Positions 1 to 6,239 of a DNA stretch of 7,836 nucleotides are shown one piece after another. The first letter of the stretch is position 1. Every line of letters begins with the position of its first letter. This stretch comes from JAHEJX01 sp041605955. Its GTDB lineage: Bacteria; Actinomycetota; Acidimicrobiia; Spongiisociales; UBA5794. The stretch is from positions 1 to 7,836 of the forward strand of contig JBFIXI010000115.1 in the NCBI GenBank assembly GCA_041605955.1, read 5' to 3'. Position numbers and translations under genes: made by a program. Under the pieces are notes generated by a model, which had not been told where the DNA came from, searched no databases, and was given only the letters and a program-made list of their open reading frames with translations.

Positions 1-20
1 ATGGCGACGAGTGAGGCCGG

Positions 21-40
21 ACCCCCGCAAACACGGGGGT
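21..40 (-). terminator. Strong hairpin just downstream of tRNA-Arg fragment 1
   Basis: A perfect 7-bp inverted repeat, ACCCCCG (21-27) and CGGGGGT (34-40), encloses a 6-nt loop. On the minus strand it lies 9 nt beyond the discriminator base of the tRNA-Arg-like 3' end at 49-88, where a tRNA transcript would be terminated or processed. No clear U-run follows, so factor-independent termination is an inference from stem strength and position. Its presence suggests that copy 1 keeps the original downstream flank of the tRNA gene. Confidence 0.45.
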
Positions 41-88
41 TTCAGCAGCACGCCCGGAGAGACTCGAACCCCCAAGCTTCTGATCCGT
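36..88 (-). repeat. tRNA-Arg(ACG) 3'-end fragment, copy 1 (candidate att site)
   Basis: Read on the minus strand, positions 88 to 49 match the 3' part of a tRNA in standard numbering. ACG occupies 34-36, followed by G37 A38, the anticodon 3' strand TCAGA, a 5-nt variable loop, a T-arm with loop TTCGAGT and 5-bp stem, the acceptor 3' strand CGGGCGT and discriminator G73. CCA is not encoded; CTG follows. The 5' half is absent: the sequence right of 88 forms no D-arm, anticodon 5' strand or acceptor 5' strand. This copy retains two further anticodon-loop bases (CT before ACG). It matches copy 2 at 51 of 53 positions, including 14 nt beyond the tRNA end. A displaced tRNA 3' end made by site-specific integration is the best explanation; a decayed tRNA gene is the alternative. 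Confidence 0.7.
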
Positions 89-362
89 AGTTCGGCGCCG
101 GCCGTACCATCACGTCACGCTGCGATACCCATAGTCCTCCCAGCTGGGCTTTCGCTGGAACGGGTGTCCACTGAGGCACAGCCCGTCACTATTCGTCCTA
201 CGACGTTCGGTAGAAGCCGGGTAGAAGGCCTTGTAATTTCGCCGCTCTTCTCCCGAAGGTGTGGAGTGGCTCGGGCGTGCCACGATCGGCACCGACGCTT
301 GCGAGCGCCTAGCCGGTCACGAAGGGGCCAATCGCCGTAGCGCGATCATCACCCCGCTGCGT
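89..362. other. Gene-free stretch right of tRNA fragment 1
   Basis: No credible gene is seen on either strand. The open frames here are short, have mixed third-codon composition and resemble no family I recognise. The plus-strand frame through 11-340 starts inside the antisense of the tRNA fragment and is an artefact. The flank does not share the GTCCAC repeats or TGGCTCCCA doublet found beside copies 2 and 3, so it belongs to a different element or is host sequence. Confidence 0.5.
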
Positions 363-560
363 CTAATGGGAGAGATTGGAGGGCAACTGGTCTCGTGGTT
401 CACCGGAACTGATCTCTGAGATGAGCTTCGGCTGCGCGCAGCACTCGGTCCCGACTTCGGGCAGGAGCGACCCGCAGGTCGCGGCGTTGTGATCGGTATG
501 GTCCGTGAGCCACACTGGACACAGGAGCAGAGCTGTGCTCCAAGATGAGCTGATCGCCAC
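363..560 (-). CDS. Possible small Cys/His-rich protein or decayed gene end
   Basis: A 65-residue minus-strand frame can start at GTG 560, just past the stop of the permease gene, with GAGGG about 9 nt upstream; the frame stays open upstream to GTG 596. The central part has mostly G or C in third positions, as real genes in this window do. It carries the pattern C-x6-H-x2-H-x4-C followed about 10 residues later by CC, which could bind a metal. A near-palindrome at 524-541 lies inside it. I recognise no family. It could be a small co-transcribed protein, the end of a decayed gene, or chance. Confidence 0.3.
   Translation of the reverse strand: MAISSSWSTALLLCPVWLTDHTDHNAATCGSLLPEVGTECCAQPKLISEISSGEPRDQLPSNLSH
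524..541. promoter_or_regulatory. 18-bp near-palindrome after the permease gene
   Basis: GGAGCA and TGCTCC flank a central AGCT-containing core, giving dyad symmetry with a single mismatched pair. It lies about 32 nt past the permease stop codon on the minus strand. No T-run follows, so a classical terminator is not supported. It may be a weak 3'-end hairpin of the operon or a protein site, and it overlaps the doubtful small reading frame. Confidence 0.25.
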
Positions 561-573
561 TGTCGTGGACCCT

Positions 574-1434
574 CTAGCCGGCGAGCAGTGCTTCACTAAT
601 AGTTATCAGGCCGACGATTACGAACAGCCAGCCGAGCAACCGAACGAGCCGCTGTCCATCGATGCGCGCCGACAGCAGCGGCCCAAGCTGGCCACCAATG
701 ATCACCCCTGGCACGGTGAACATCACAATCGACAAAACCGTATCAATGGCGCCCTCGGCGTCCGCAACGAAGTCGATGAGGTGCGTGACGCTCGCCGCCA
801 GCGCCGTCAGCGCGACCACCACGACGCTCGTCGACACGACGATCCGGCTCGGGATGCGGCACCGCATGACAAGCGAATACGAGTTCAACTCGCCGAGGCC
901 GGTGGAGATCAGTCCGACAAAAAGACCCCCGATACCGGCGAACCACATGCCCTCATGGCGCCTACAGAGCTCATAATCGTAAGTCGTTCCGTCCCGGGTC
1001 ACGACAGTTCGTGACGTTGATGGGGGAACGACGCCTACGCCGGCGGCGATCGCGGCGTCTTCAGCCGCATCATCTCGATGCCGGAGAAACGCGACCGCAA
1101 TTAGAAGAAGGCCGATGCCCAGCACGAACTTCAGGAAGTCCGCGGGCACGTAGCGGGCCAGCAACGAACCCAAGACTCCAGCCGGTACCGCTGCTGCCGC
1201 CAGCAGGATGGCCACCCTCCAATCGATGGTCCGCGCTCTGGTATGAGCGATGACGCCAGACCCGAAGCCAAACACCTCAGTAGCTAATGCGGCGCCGATC
1301 GCGATTTTCGGTTCGAGCTGCAGGGCCAGAATGAAAAGCGGCGAGAAGAATGTCGCTCCGCCGATCCCCGCTCCATTGGCAATCCACGCAATGCCGATGG
1401 CTATCGGAAAGAGATACCAGTAAGTGAGCTCCAC
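574..1434 (-). CDS. TauE/SafE-family membrane permease
   Basis: This 286-residue integral membrane protein is of the sulfite exporter TauE/SafE type, which usually has about 8 transmembrane segments in two repeats and moves small anions or sulfur compounds. The N-terminal segment (about 7-38) contains the small-residue motif GAGIGG typical of the family. Further hydrophobic segments lie near 44-62, 73-95, 101-117, 164-180, 198-217, 230-251 and 263-284. The second half begins with the repeat-like GIGGLFVGLISTGLGE at about 167-182. A hydrophilic loop at 118-162 separates the halves and contains CRRHEG. The start is GTG at 1434, 12 nt after the amidotransferase stop, with no clear Shine-Dalgarno, which suggests translational coupling. 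Length fits the family. Substrate cannot be told; sulfite, sulfonate or sulfur-containing acids are known family substrates only. Confidence 0.85.
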   Translation of the reverse strand: MELTYWYLFPIAIGIAWIANGAGIGGATFFSPLFILALQLEPKIAIGAALATEVFGFGSGVIAHTRARTIDWRVAILLAAAAVPAGVLGSLLARYVPADFLKFVLGIGLLLIAVAFLRHRDDAAEDAAIAAGVGVVPPSTSRTVVTRDGTTYDYELCRRHEGMWFAGIGGLFVGLISTGLGELNSYSLVMRCRIPSRIVVSTSVVVVALTALAASVTHLIDFVADAEGAIDTVLSIVMFTVPGVIIGGQLGPLLSARIDGQRLVRLLGWLFVIVGLITISEALLAG

Positions 1435-1446
1435 TCGCTGAAGCTA

Positions 1447-2295
1447 TCAATGCTGGGGCGTCGGCGCGGGAGCAAGCAGGTCTCGCGGCGTCGTACGGGC
1501 GTCGGGACCTACCCCGAGCAATGTCGCTTCCGGAATCTCGACCCAATCCTCGGCCGTTACTGGTTCCGATGCGATCGCCACTGCGCGATAGCCGGCGTCG
1601 GCGGAGGGACAGTGTGAGGTGCCGCAGACCGCGCAGTCGCGTACGCCCCGTCGGAACGTCCAGTAGAGGGTGTTGCCCCACCGGCTTGCGACCATGTGAT
1701 CACCGTCACTCAGGATGAAGTTGAGCTTGGGCGGCCCCACCGTGCCAACGCTGAGCGAGACTCGGACCAGTTCGAGGACTGCGTCGCCGACAAGGTCGAG
1801 GATCGGCTCGATCGACTGAGCTGGCCTTCCCGGGTCGAGGTCGTAATCAGCCATTCGGTTGAGCAGCCAGCGGAACGCCAGTTCGCTGTCGGTCGCGCCT
1901 TGCGGCGGTCCGCAAGGACCGATGTCCATGTGGGTCCGGACGTGTTCGAACCCGCTGATGGTGCCGTTGTGGGCGAACGCCCAGGCACCGTATCTGAACG
2001 GATGCGTGTTCTCGGGAGCCACCCTGCCGACCGTGGCTGCCCTCACGTGGGCAATGACGGCGTCGCTCGTGATCGAATACGCAGCATTGGCAAACCGTTT
2101 ATCGGCGAATGCAGGATCGGTGCTCTGAACCACCTCGATCCCACTGGTTCCCCAGTGCGCAATACCCCAGCCGTCCGGGTTGCGAACCCCTCGACTATCG
2201 ATGTCGCTTTGCACCTGCAATGCGTTCTGTGCATTCACGAGGCTGCAGTCGAGGCGGGTGCTGTCAGTGGCAATGAATCCGTACATTCGGCACAT
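1447..2295 (-). CDS. Class II glutamine amidotransferase (YafJ/EgtC-like)
   Basis: This 282-residue protein is an N-terminal-nucleophile amidotransferase-fold hydrolase. Removal of Met1 would expose Cys2 (MCRMYGF) as the nucleophile. Family motifs follow in order: NPDGWGIA 39-46, HVRAATVG 83-90, ENTHPF 95-100, AHNGTI 108-113, TDSE 135-138 and a late SEP at 243-245. Members release ammonia from glutamine or cleave gamma-glutamyl or related amides. The start at 2295 is preferred because Cys2 must be N-terminal and because AAAGGAG sits 5 nt upstream; the frame stays open to 2577 but that extension has no family residues. An extra cluster C221-x2-C224-x3-H228-C229 could bind a metal. No acceptor-domain or synthetase partner is nearby. 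The ergothioneine enzyme EgtC is related, but no other egt gene is seen, so no symbol is given. Confidence 0.88.
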   Translation of the reverse strand: MCRMYGFIATDSTRLDCSLVNAQNALQVQSDIDSRGVRNPDGWGIAHWGTSGIEVVQSTDPAFADKRFANAAYSITSDAVIAHVRAATVGRVAPENTHPFRYGAWAFAHNGTISGFEHVRTHMDIGPCGPPQGATDSELAFRWLLNRMADYDLDPGRPAQSIEPILDLVGDAVLELVRVSLSVGTVGPPKLNFILSDGDHMVASRWGNTLYWTFRRGVRDCAVCGTSHCPSADAGYRAVAIASEPVTAEDWVEIPEATLLGVGPDARTTPRDLLAPAPTPQH

Positions 2296-2300
2296 GGATT

Positions 2301-2307
2301 CTCCTTT
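2301..2307 (-). promoter_or_regulatory. Strong ribosome binding site fixing the amidotransferase start
   Basis: AAAGGAG on the minus strand lies 5 nt before ATG 2295. It is the clearest Shine-Dalgarno in the window and decides the start against the upstream open extension. The 88-nt gap to the preceding gene leaves room for a separate promoter, but I see no convincing -35/-10 pair. Confidence 0.75.
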
Positions 2308-2383
2308 CACCACGTAGAACGGCCGACAGGGGAGCTTGAAGGAGGAAGTGTCGGACCGCCGTCGCTCTCCGAGGTGCACGCAA

Positions 2384-4804
2384 TCACAGCTTGCCGGTCC
2401 TCTGCATCCAGGCGAACGCCAGCCAGCCAGGCAGTATCGGGAGCCAAAAGGTGACCAATCGGAACAGCAACACGGCCGGCACTGCAATCTCAGCGGGGAC
2501 TCCGACGGCCGTATAGCCGGCCGCGAGTGCAGCTTCGGTCGTCCCGACGCCGCCGGGAGTAGGCGCGGCCGAAGCAACCGCCGAACCAGCGAGGTAAACG
2601 AACGCGGTCGTCACTATCGCGGTGTCCGCACCGAATGCTTGCAGCGAGGCCGCCATTGCCGTCGTGTACATGGCAGTGACGAGGAACGATCCCAGCAATA
2701 GCGATGCGAGGTTGCGTGGAGACCGTCCTACCTCTCTGATTGATCGGATGGCCGCCCGAATAGCCGGCCACAAGCTCTCGAGTACGAGCCGGCGGCCCAG
2801 GGGCATGACCATCACGACGCCAGACGCGGCAACGAGCCCGAATACGACCCAGGTCACCGTCGTCGGTGAGGGCAGAGGGAAGCCGCCGGCCGCCCGACCG
2901 GAGAGAACCCCCAAAGCGACCGTCGCCGGCACGTGTATGAGAGTTCCCGCCAGCGTGTTGAGCCCGATGGCCGAGACCGCAGTCGGAGCTGCGATCCCAC
3001 AGACCTTGAGATAGCGAACATTTGTGGCTAGTCCGCCGACTTTGGCGGGCGTGATGCGGTTGCTGAACGACGATGCCAATTGGGCGATCAAAGTGAGCGC
3101 AAACGGCAGCGGCGCCACTAGCGCTCCCCGCAGGCCAATCGTGGCCCCGACGTATGTCGCGACCGATGCGCCAAGGGCTACAAGGACCCAGGCAGTCTCT
3201 GCCCCGCCCAACTGAACCAAAAGGTTGCCGGCGTCGGCGAACATCGGGATCAAGACGTACGCCGCCAAGCCGAGGCTCACTAGGACGAGCATCGACCGCA
3301 GCGATACCCGCTCGACCTTGACCTTGCCCGCGTCATCGACCCCTGCGGCCACCTGCACCGCGGCCCGTAGCTCCATGAAAGCCTCGGCAGGACCGAGCGC
3401 TTGCCTGGTGGCCGAGCTGACGGCTTGCGGCTGGATCCAACCGGCGGCGTCACCCAGCAGCGGAGCCGGCATCACTCTTGCCGCGGCCGCCACTGCCCTA
3501 TCGGTTCCAGCCACGGCTGCAGTCGAGGACATGGCCTCCGCAATGTCGACGGCCTTTTGCGACGCGTCCGCGGACAGCTCTGCAAATCCGAAATCGATGA
3601 GATACATCTCCCCCTCGGCGCTGAGAAATATGTTGGCGAGGCGCAGATCCCTGTGAGCAACCCCGCTGTCGTGCAACTTGAGGATGAGCCGCCAAATCTG
3701 TTCGAGGCGCTCGTCGGTCAGTGCCTCCGCCGGGAGTGAGTCGAGTGACCGGCCATGGACGGCCTGGTACGTCAGCATCATCCCGTCCCCGCCAACATCG
3801 GCGATCGCTAAGAAGCGGGGTGTCGGGATCCCCCGGTTCGATGCCTGCAATGAGCCCAGAGCCTCGTGCTCGACAGCCCTCCGCAATGAGACGTACGGCC
3901 GGCGATCGCCCGGATGGCGAAAGCGGAGCCAGCGGTACAGCCGGAAGAGCAAGTCGGCAGCTCGGTGGCCCGAGCCGAGAACCTTCACAAAGAGGCGTTG
4001 ACCATCGGCCGTCGTGGCGAACCAAGGCGACGAACCACGGGCATCGACCGCGGCCGGCACCAGCTCCACGACTTCGACGCCACATTGACTGAGCGCCGCA
4101 GCCAACTCGTCGCGCGTTGGCGCCATGTTGGGGGTCTTGAAGATCAGCCCGGTGGCAGCTCCCACCAATATGCCCAGACCAACGTCGAGCACCAGCAACA
4201 GGGGCGGGGACACTGCAAAGAAAGCAAGCGCCAAGCCGTAAGCGGCAAACCCGACGACCGCCCACGGGCGAAGCCTGCGCCGAATCCACGGTAACGACAC
4301 CGTGACCACTGCGATCAGCGTTGGGAAGAACCTGCCAAGGGCCAGGCCAGGCGAATCGAGCGCCAACGCCTGTTCGAGCACGTTTGAAGTCGCCAGCGTT
4401 AGGGCGACATCGGTTGCCGCCTCGTGTGCCAACAGAGCGCTCAGGGCGGCAAAGTTGATCACGCCAAGCCGTCGCCACCGCCGCGTAGCCACCAACCAGA
4501 AGTTCACCCCGATGCCTATGACAGCCGCGCTCGCGGCCAGAACGATCACGGGCAGCTCCTCGACCCACTCGGGCCAGCTAGCGACCATGTCCCTGCTGTC
4601 GGAGAACAAGCCGATGAGTGCATTCTCAAACAGCACCGTCACGACGAATCCGAAGGCAAGGAGAACGGCACCAAGCACGAGGCGCAACACATAGACCGGC
4701 GAGCGCACATACCGTGGAGAGGGGACGCCCGCCGCGGCGCCGCCAGCGACCACATTCGCTGCGCTATCGGCGGACAGTGCTGCCATCATCGAGTCACTCG
4801 CCAT
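2384..4804 (-). CDS. Kinase-flippase fusion membrane protein (UPF0104/LPG-synthase TM family)
   Basis: This 806-residue protein has three parts. Residues about 37-222 hold roughly six membrane segments. Residues about 228-425 form a kinase-like domain: VAIK-type lysine K274 (FVKVLG), candidate helix-C glutamate E313, catalytic loop HRDLRLAN 384-391 with D386 and N391, and metal-binding DFG in LIDFG 402-406. The loop resembles lipopolysaccharide/RIO-type kinases, and a glycine-rich loop is not obvious. Residues about 505-805 form the multi-pass domain named after the lysyl-phosphatidylglycerol synthase membrane region (PF03706), with signatures SNRITPAKVGGL 581-592 and TPGGVGTTEAAL 749-760. 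The MprF synthase domain is absent. A role in lipid or lipid-carrier translocation, gated or aided by a cytosolic kinase, is inferred. The ATG at 4804 follows the phosphatase stop by 21 nt with GGAG 8 nt upstream. Confidence 0.87.
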   Translation of the reverse strand: MASDSMMAALSADSAANVVAGGAAAGVPSPRYVRSPVYVLRLVLGAVLLAFGFVVTVLFENALIGLFSDSRDMVASWPEWVEELPVIVLAASAAVIGIGVNFWLVATRRWRRLGVINFAALSALLAHEAATDVALTLATSNVLEQALALDSPGLALGRFFPTLIAVVTVSLPWIRRRLRPWAVVGFAAYGLALAFFAVSPPLLLVLDVGLGILVGAATGLIFKTPNMAPTRDELAAALSQCGVEVVELVPAAVDARGSSPWFATTADGQRLFVKVLGSGHRAADLLFRLYRWLRFRHPGDRRPYVSLRRAVEHEALGSLQASNRGIPTPRFLAIADVGGDGMMLTYQAVHGRSLDSLPAEALTDERLEQIWRLILKLHDSGVAHRDLRLANIFLSAEGEMYLIDFGFAELSADASQKAVDIAEAMSSTAAVAGTDRAVAAAARVMPAPLLGDAAGWIQPQAVSSATRQALGPAEAFMELRAAVQVAAGVDDAGKVKVERVSLRSMLVLVSLGLAAYVLIPMFADAGNLLVQLGGAETAWVLVALGASVATYVGATIGLRGALVAPLPFALTLIAQLASSFSNRITPAKVGGLATNVRYLKVCGIAAPTAVSAIGLNTLAGTLIHVPATVALGVLSGRAAGGFPLPSPTTVTWVVFGLVAASGVVMVMPLGRRLVLESLWPAIRAAIRSIREVGRSPRNLASLLLGSFLVTAMYTTAMAASLQAFGADTAIVTTAFVYLAGSAVASAAPTPGGVGTTEAALAAGYTAVGVPAEIAVPAVLLFRLVTFWLPILPGWLAFAWMQRTGKL

Positions 4805-4825
4805 ACCCGACTCTCCGCCGGATCA

Positions 4826-5491
4826 TCATGTCCGGACCGCCGGCGCAGCGACGGCTGGCCGCCGCTGTCGATCGTTGCTTAAAAGCCGTGCGCCCATCAC
4901 GGCGACGACACCGATGGCGACGCCTAGACCCGCCCCGCCGACAACGTCGAGCGGCAGATGGGCGCCGACGTATATCCGCGTGAGGGCGACGATGGCGGCA
5001 ACGCCAACGAATAGCACCCGACCCCCTCTGCTCAAGTAGGGTGCGAAAGCGACGGCAAGCGTGAACGCGAGCACTGCGTGGCCGGAAGGAAATCCAGCTT
5101 CGGTGATCGGAACGTCGAACCCGAGCACGACATCGTCAATGATTGCAGCGGGTCTCCCTCTCCCGACGAGCGACTTGATCACCTTGGCGCCGAGCCATCC
5201 CATGACCAGCCCAGCGGCGCCCAACGCCGCGGCCGGCTGCCAGCGTCCAGCAAGACGCCACAGCACCAGCGCCGCAACCGGAAGAACCATTGCGGAACCG
5301 ATCTGCTGCAGAAGCCACAGCATCCACTCCACGTCGTGAGGCAACCGGTTGAGGATACGGAAAAGCTCCAATTCGAAGACAAAGGGAGGCGTGCGGACCA
5401 GGGCAGCTGCCAAGACGAGTATCGACAGACCCCCGGCCCCGAGGGCCCAGAATCTCTTCCTGGAATCGAGCCGCAGTGGCGTGTTCATCAC
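4826..5491 (-). CDS. PAP2-family membrane phosphatase
   Basis: This 221-residue multi-pass protein belongs to the type 2 phosphatidic acid phosphatase superfamily, which dephosphorylates lipid phosphates such as phosphatidate or undecaprenyl pyrophosphate at the membrane. All three motifs are present: K106-x6-R113-P114, PSGH at 135-138 with H138 as acid/base, and the third motif at 171-182 with nucleophile H178 and D182. The usual Ser of motif 3 (SR-x5-H-x3-D) is Thr171, a mild change. About six hydrophobic segments are visible (about 17-33, 57-80, 87-104, 136-153, 158-171, 182-202). The start is GTG 5491 with AGAGG about 7 nt upstream; the adjacent ATG 5488 is an alternative. It appears to be the first gene of the minus-strand operon, and the downstream kinase-flippase suggests a shared lipid substrate. 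Exact substrate is unknown. Confidence 0.9.
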   Translation of the reverse strand: MMNTPLRLDSRKRFWALGAGGLSILVLAAALVRTPPFVFELELFRILNRLPHDVEWMLWLLQQIGSAMVLPVAALVLWRLAGRWQPAAALGAAGLVMGWLGAKVIKSLVGRGRPAAIIDDVVLGFDVPITEAGFPSGHAVLAFTLAVAFAPYLSRGGRVLFVGVAAIVALTRIYVGAHLPLDVVGGAGLGVAIGVVAVMGARLLSNDRQRRPAVAAPAVRT

Positions 5492-5572
5492 TCTCGTCCC
5501 TCTGCTCTTGAAAGATGTGCTAATGGCAACCTGCTAAGGGAACAGGGCGGACGCGGTCCAGCGGCAAAAATA

Positions 5573-5586
5573 GTCGCCTCGGCGAC
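5573..5586. promoter_or_regulatory. Perfect inverted repeat in the divergent intergenic region
   Basis: GTCGCC and GGCGAC flank a 2-nt centre between the divergent phosphatase and EEP genes, about 82 nt upstream of GTG 5491 and 73 nt upstream of GTG 5659. On the minus strand it is followed at once by TATTTTTG, so it also looks like a small intrinsic terminator or attenuator pointing toward the phosphatase. Operator and terminator readings cannot be separated from sequence alone. Confidence 0.4.
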
Positions 5587-5658
5587 AATCACCGATCTGG
5601 AAATGGGGAGTACGCCACCCTTGTCGCCCACGCCGATCTGGGAGCCATAGACTCGGTC

Positions 5659-5970
5659 GTGATACGGCTCGTCAGCTACAACATGGGGTTTGGTTTTGGG
5701 AGGGACGGCTCCATGGACCTTGACCGAATTGCCGATGCAATCGACGGGGCGGACGTCGTCGCCCTTCAGGAGGTCGAGCGCCACTGGCCACGCAGCGAGA
5801 TGCTGGACCAGCCTAAAGAGCTAGCGAAACGCCTCCCCGAGTACTGGTGGGTGTTCGGCGCCAACATCGACCTGCATTCAAGAGACACCGTTTCCGGTGA
5901 GGAGGCCGATCGCCGCCGGCAGTTCGGCAACATGCTGATGGCACGAAGGCCGATCCTGGCGTCCCGCAAC
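5659..5970 (+). pseudogene. Truncated endonuclease/exonuclease/phosphatase (EEP) family gene
   Basis: The frame starts at GTG 5659 and gives an EEP-fold N-terminus: SYNMG 6-10 with Asn8, ADVVALQEVE 31-40 with metal-binding Glu38, and GNMLMARRPI 90-99, matching the family GN-x-L-x-S-R-x-P-I region. Homology stops near residue 104 (ASRN). The following codons (AAG TCA GTT TCT TTT TTG) change sharply in composition. The frame then runs through antisense tRNA (TRTPNLLIR) and ends at 6381 without family features. Normal members have about 250 residues, so the C-terminal half, with the catalytic Asp and His motifs (GD-x-N, SDH), is missing. The break is about 47 bp from tRNA fragment 2, so loss linked to integration is likely. 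No good Shine-Dalgarno is seen; TAGACT at 5648-5653 could be a -10 for a near-leaderless transcript. Confidence 0.8.
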
Positions 5971-6016
5971 AAGTCAGTTTCTTTTTTGCTTCGCGTCGAA
6001 CCCGAACGCATACGCA

Positions 6017-6069
6017 GGGGTTTCAGCAGCACGCCCGGAGGGACTCGAACCCCCAACCTTCTGATCCGT
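6017..6069 (-). repeat. tRNA-Arg(ACG) 3'-end fragment, copy 2 (candidate att site)
   Basis: The minus strand from 6069 to 6030 again gives the tRNA 3' part from anticodon ACG to discriminator G73. The T-stem pairs perfectly with one G-U, and no CCA is encoded. The 14 nt beyond (6017-6030) are identical to copy 1. The identity with copy 1 ends at the anticodon (CG rather than CT precedes ACG), as expected for a crossover in the anticodon loop. To the right it shares an 18-nt block (6071-6088) and repeat arms with copy 3. Confidence 0.75.
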
Positions 6070-6070
6070 C

Positions 6071-6137
6071 GATCTCCAAACCGTGTCCACAAGCGTCCAC
6101 ACGAATCCATGCGGAATGGCTCCCAACTTGGCTCCCA
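6071..6137. repeat. Arm-like flank of copy 2: phased GTCCAC repeats and TGGCTCCCA doublet
   Basis: GTCCAC occurs at 6085-6090 and 6095-6100, exactly one helical turn (10 bp) apart, with a weaker ATCCAT at 6105. TGGCTCCCA follows at 6117-6125 and 6129-6137, a 12-bp period. The order core, GATCTCCAA block, GTCCAC repeats, TGGCTCCCA doublet is the same as in copy 3. Arm-type integrase binding sites are the best guess. GTCCACA also resembles part of the actinobacterial DnaA box, a less likely reading next to a tRNA core. Confidence 0.55.
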
Positions 6138-6239
6138 AAGGTCAGTACCCAGACCGTGGGGTGCGTGCGGCTGCCAATTCCAGATATTGACAAGCAGGCA
6201 TCGTGCCAGTTATAGGCGGCTGCCGTCTTTGAGCTGCCG

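Noticed and set aside
36..130. A complete tRNA gene at copy 1
   Set aside because: No D-arm, anticodon 5' strand or acceptor 5' strand matching CGGGCGT can be found to its right.
11..340. Plus-strand reading frame of 109 codons
   Set aside because: It reads through the antisense of the tRNA fragment (TRTPKLLIR is a typical artefact of this kind) and has no family features or start context.
505..1014. Plus-strand frame of 169 codons opposite the permease
   Set aside because: It is rich in Arg, His and Asp with no hydrophobic core or motif, and is antisense to a well-supported membrane protein gene.
2296..2577. 94-codon N-terminal extension of the amidotransferase
   Set aside because: It overlaps the end of the kinase-flippase gene, is Arg/Cys-rich noise, and would bury the Cys2 nucleophile; the start at 2295 has a strong ribosome binding site.
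3498..4568. Long minus-strand frame of 356 codons and several plus-strand frames over the same region
   Set aside because: All are shadows of the 806-residue kinase-flippase gene, which has clear motifs and correct codon bias in its own frame.
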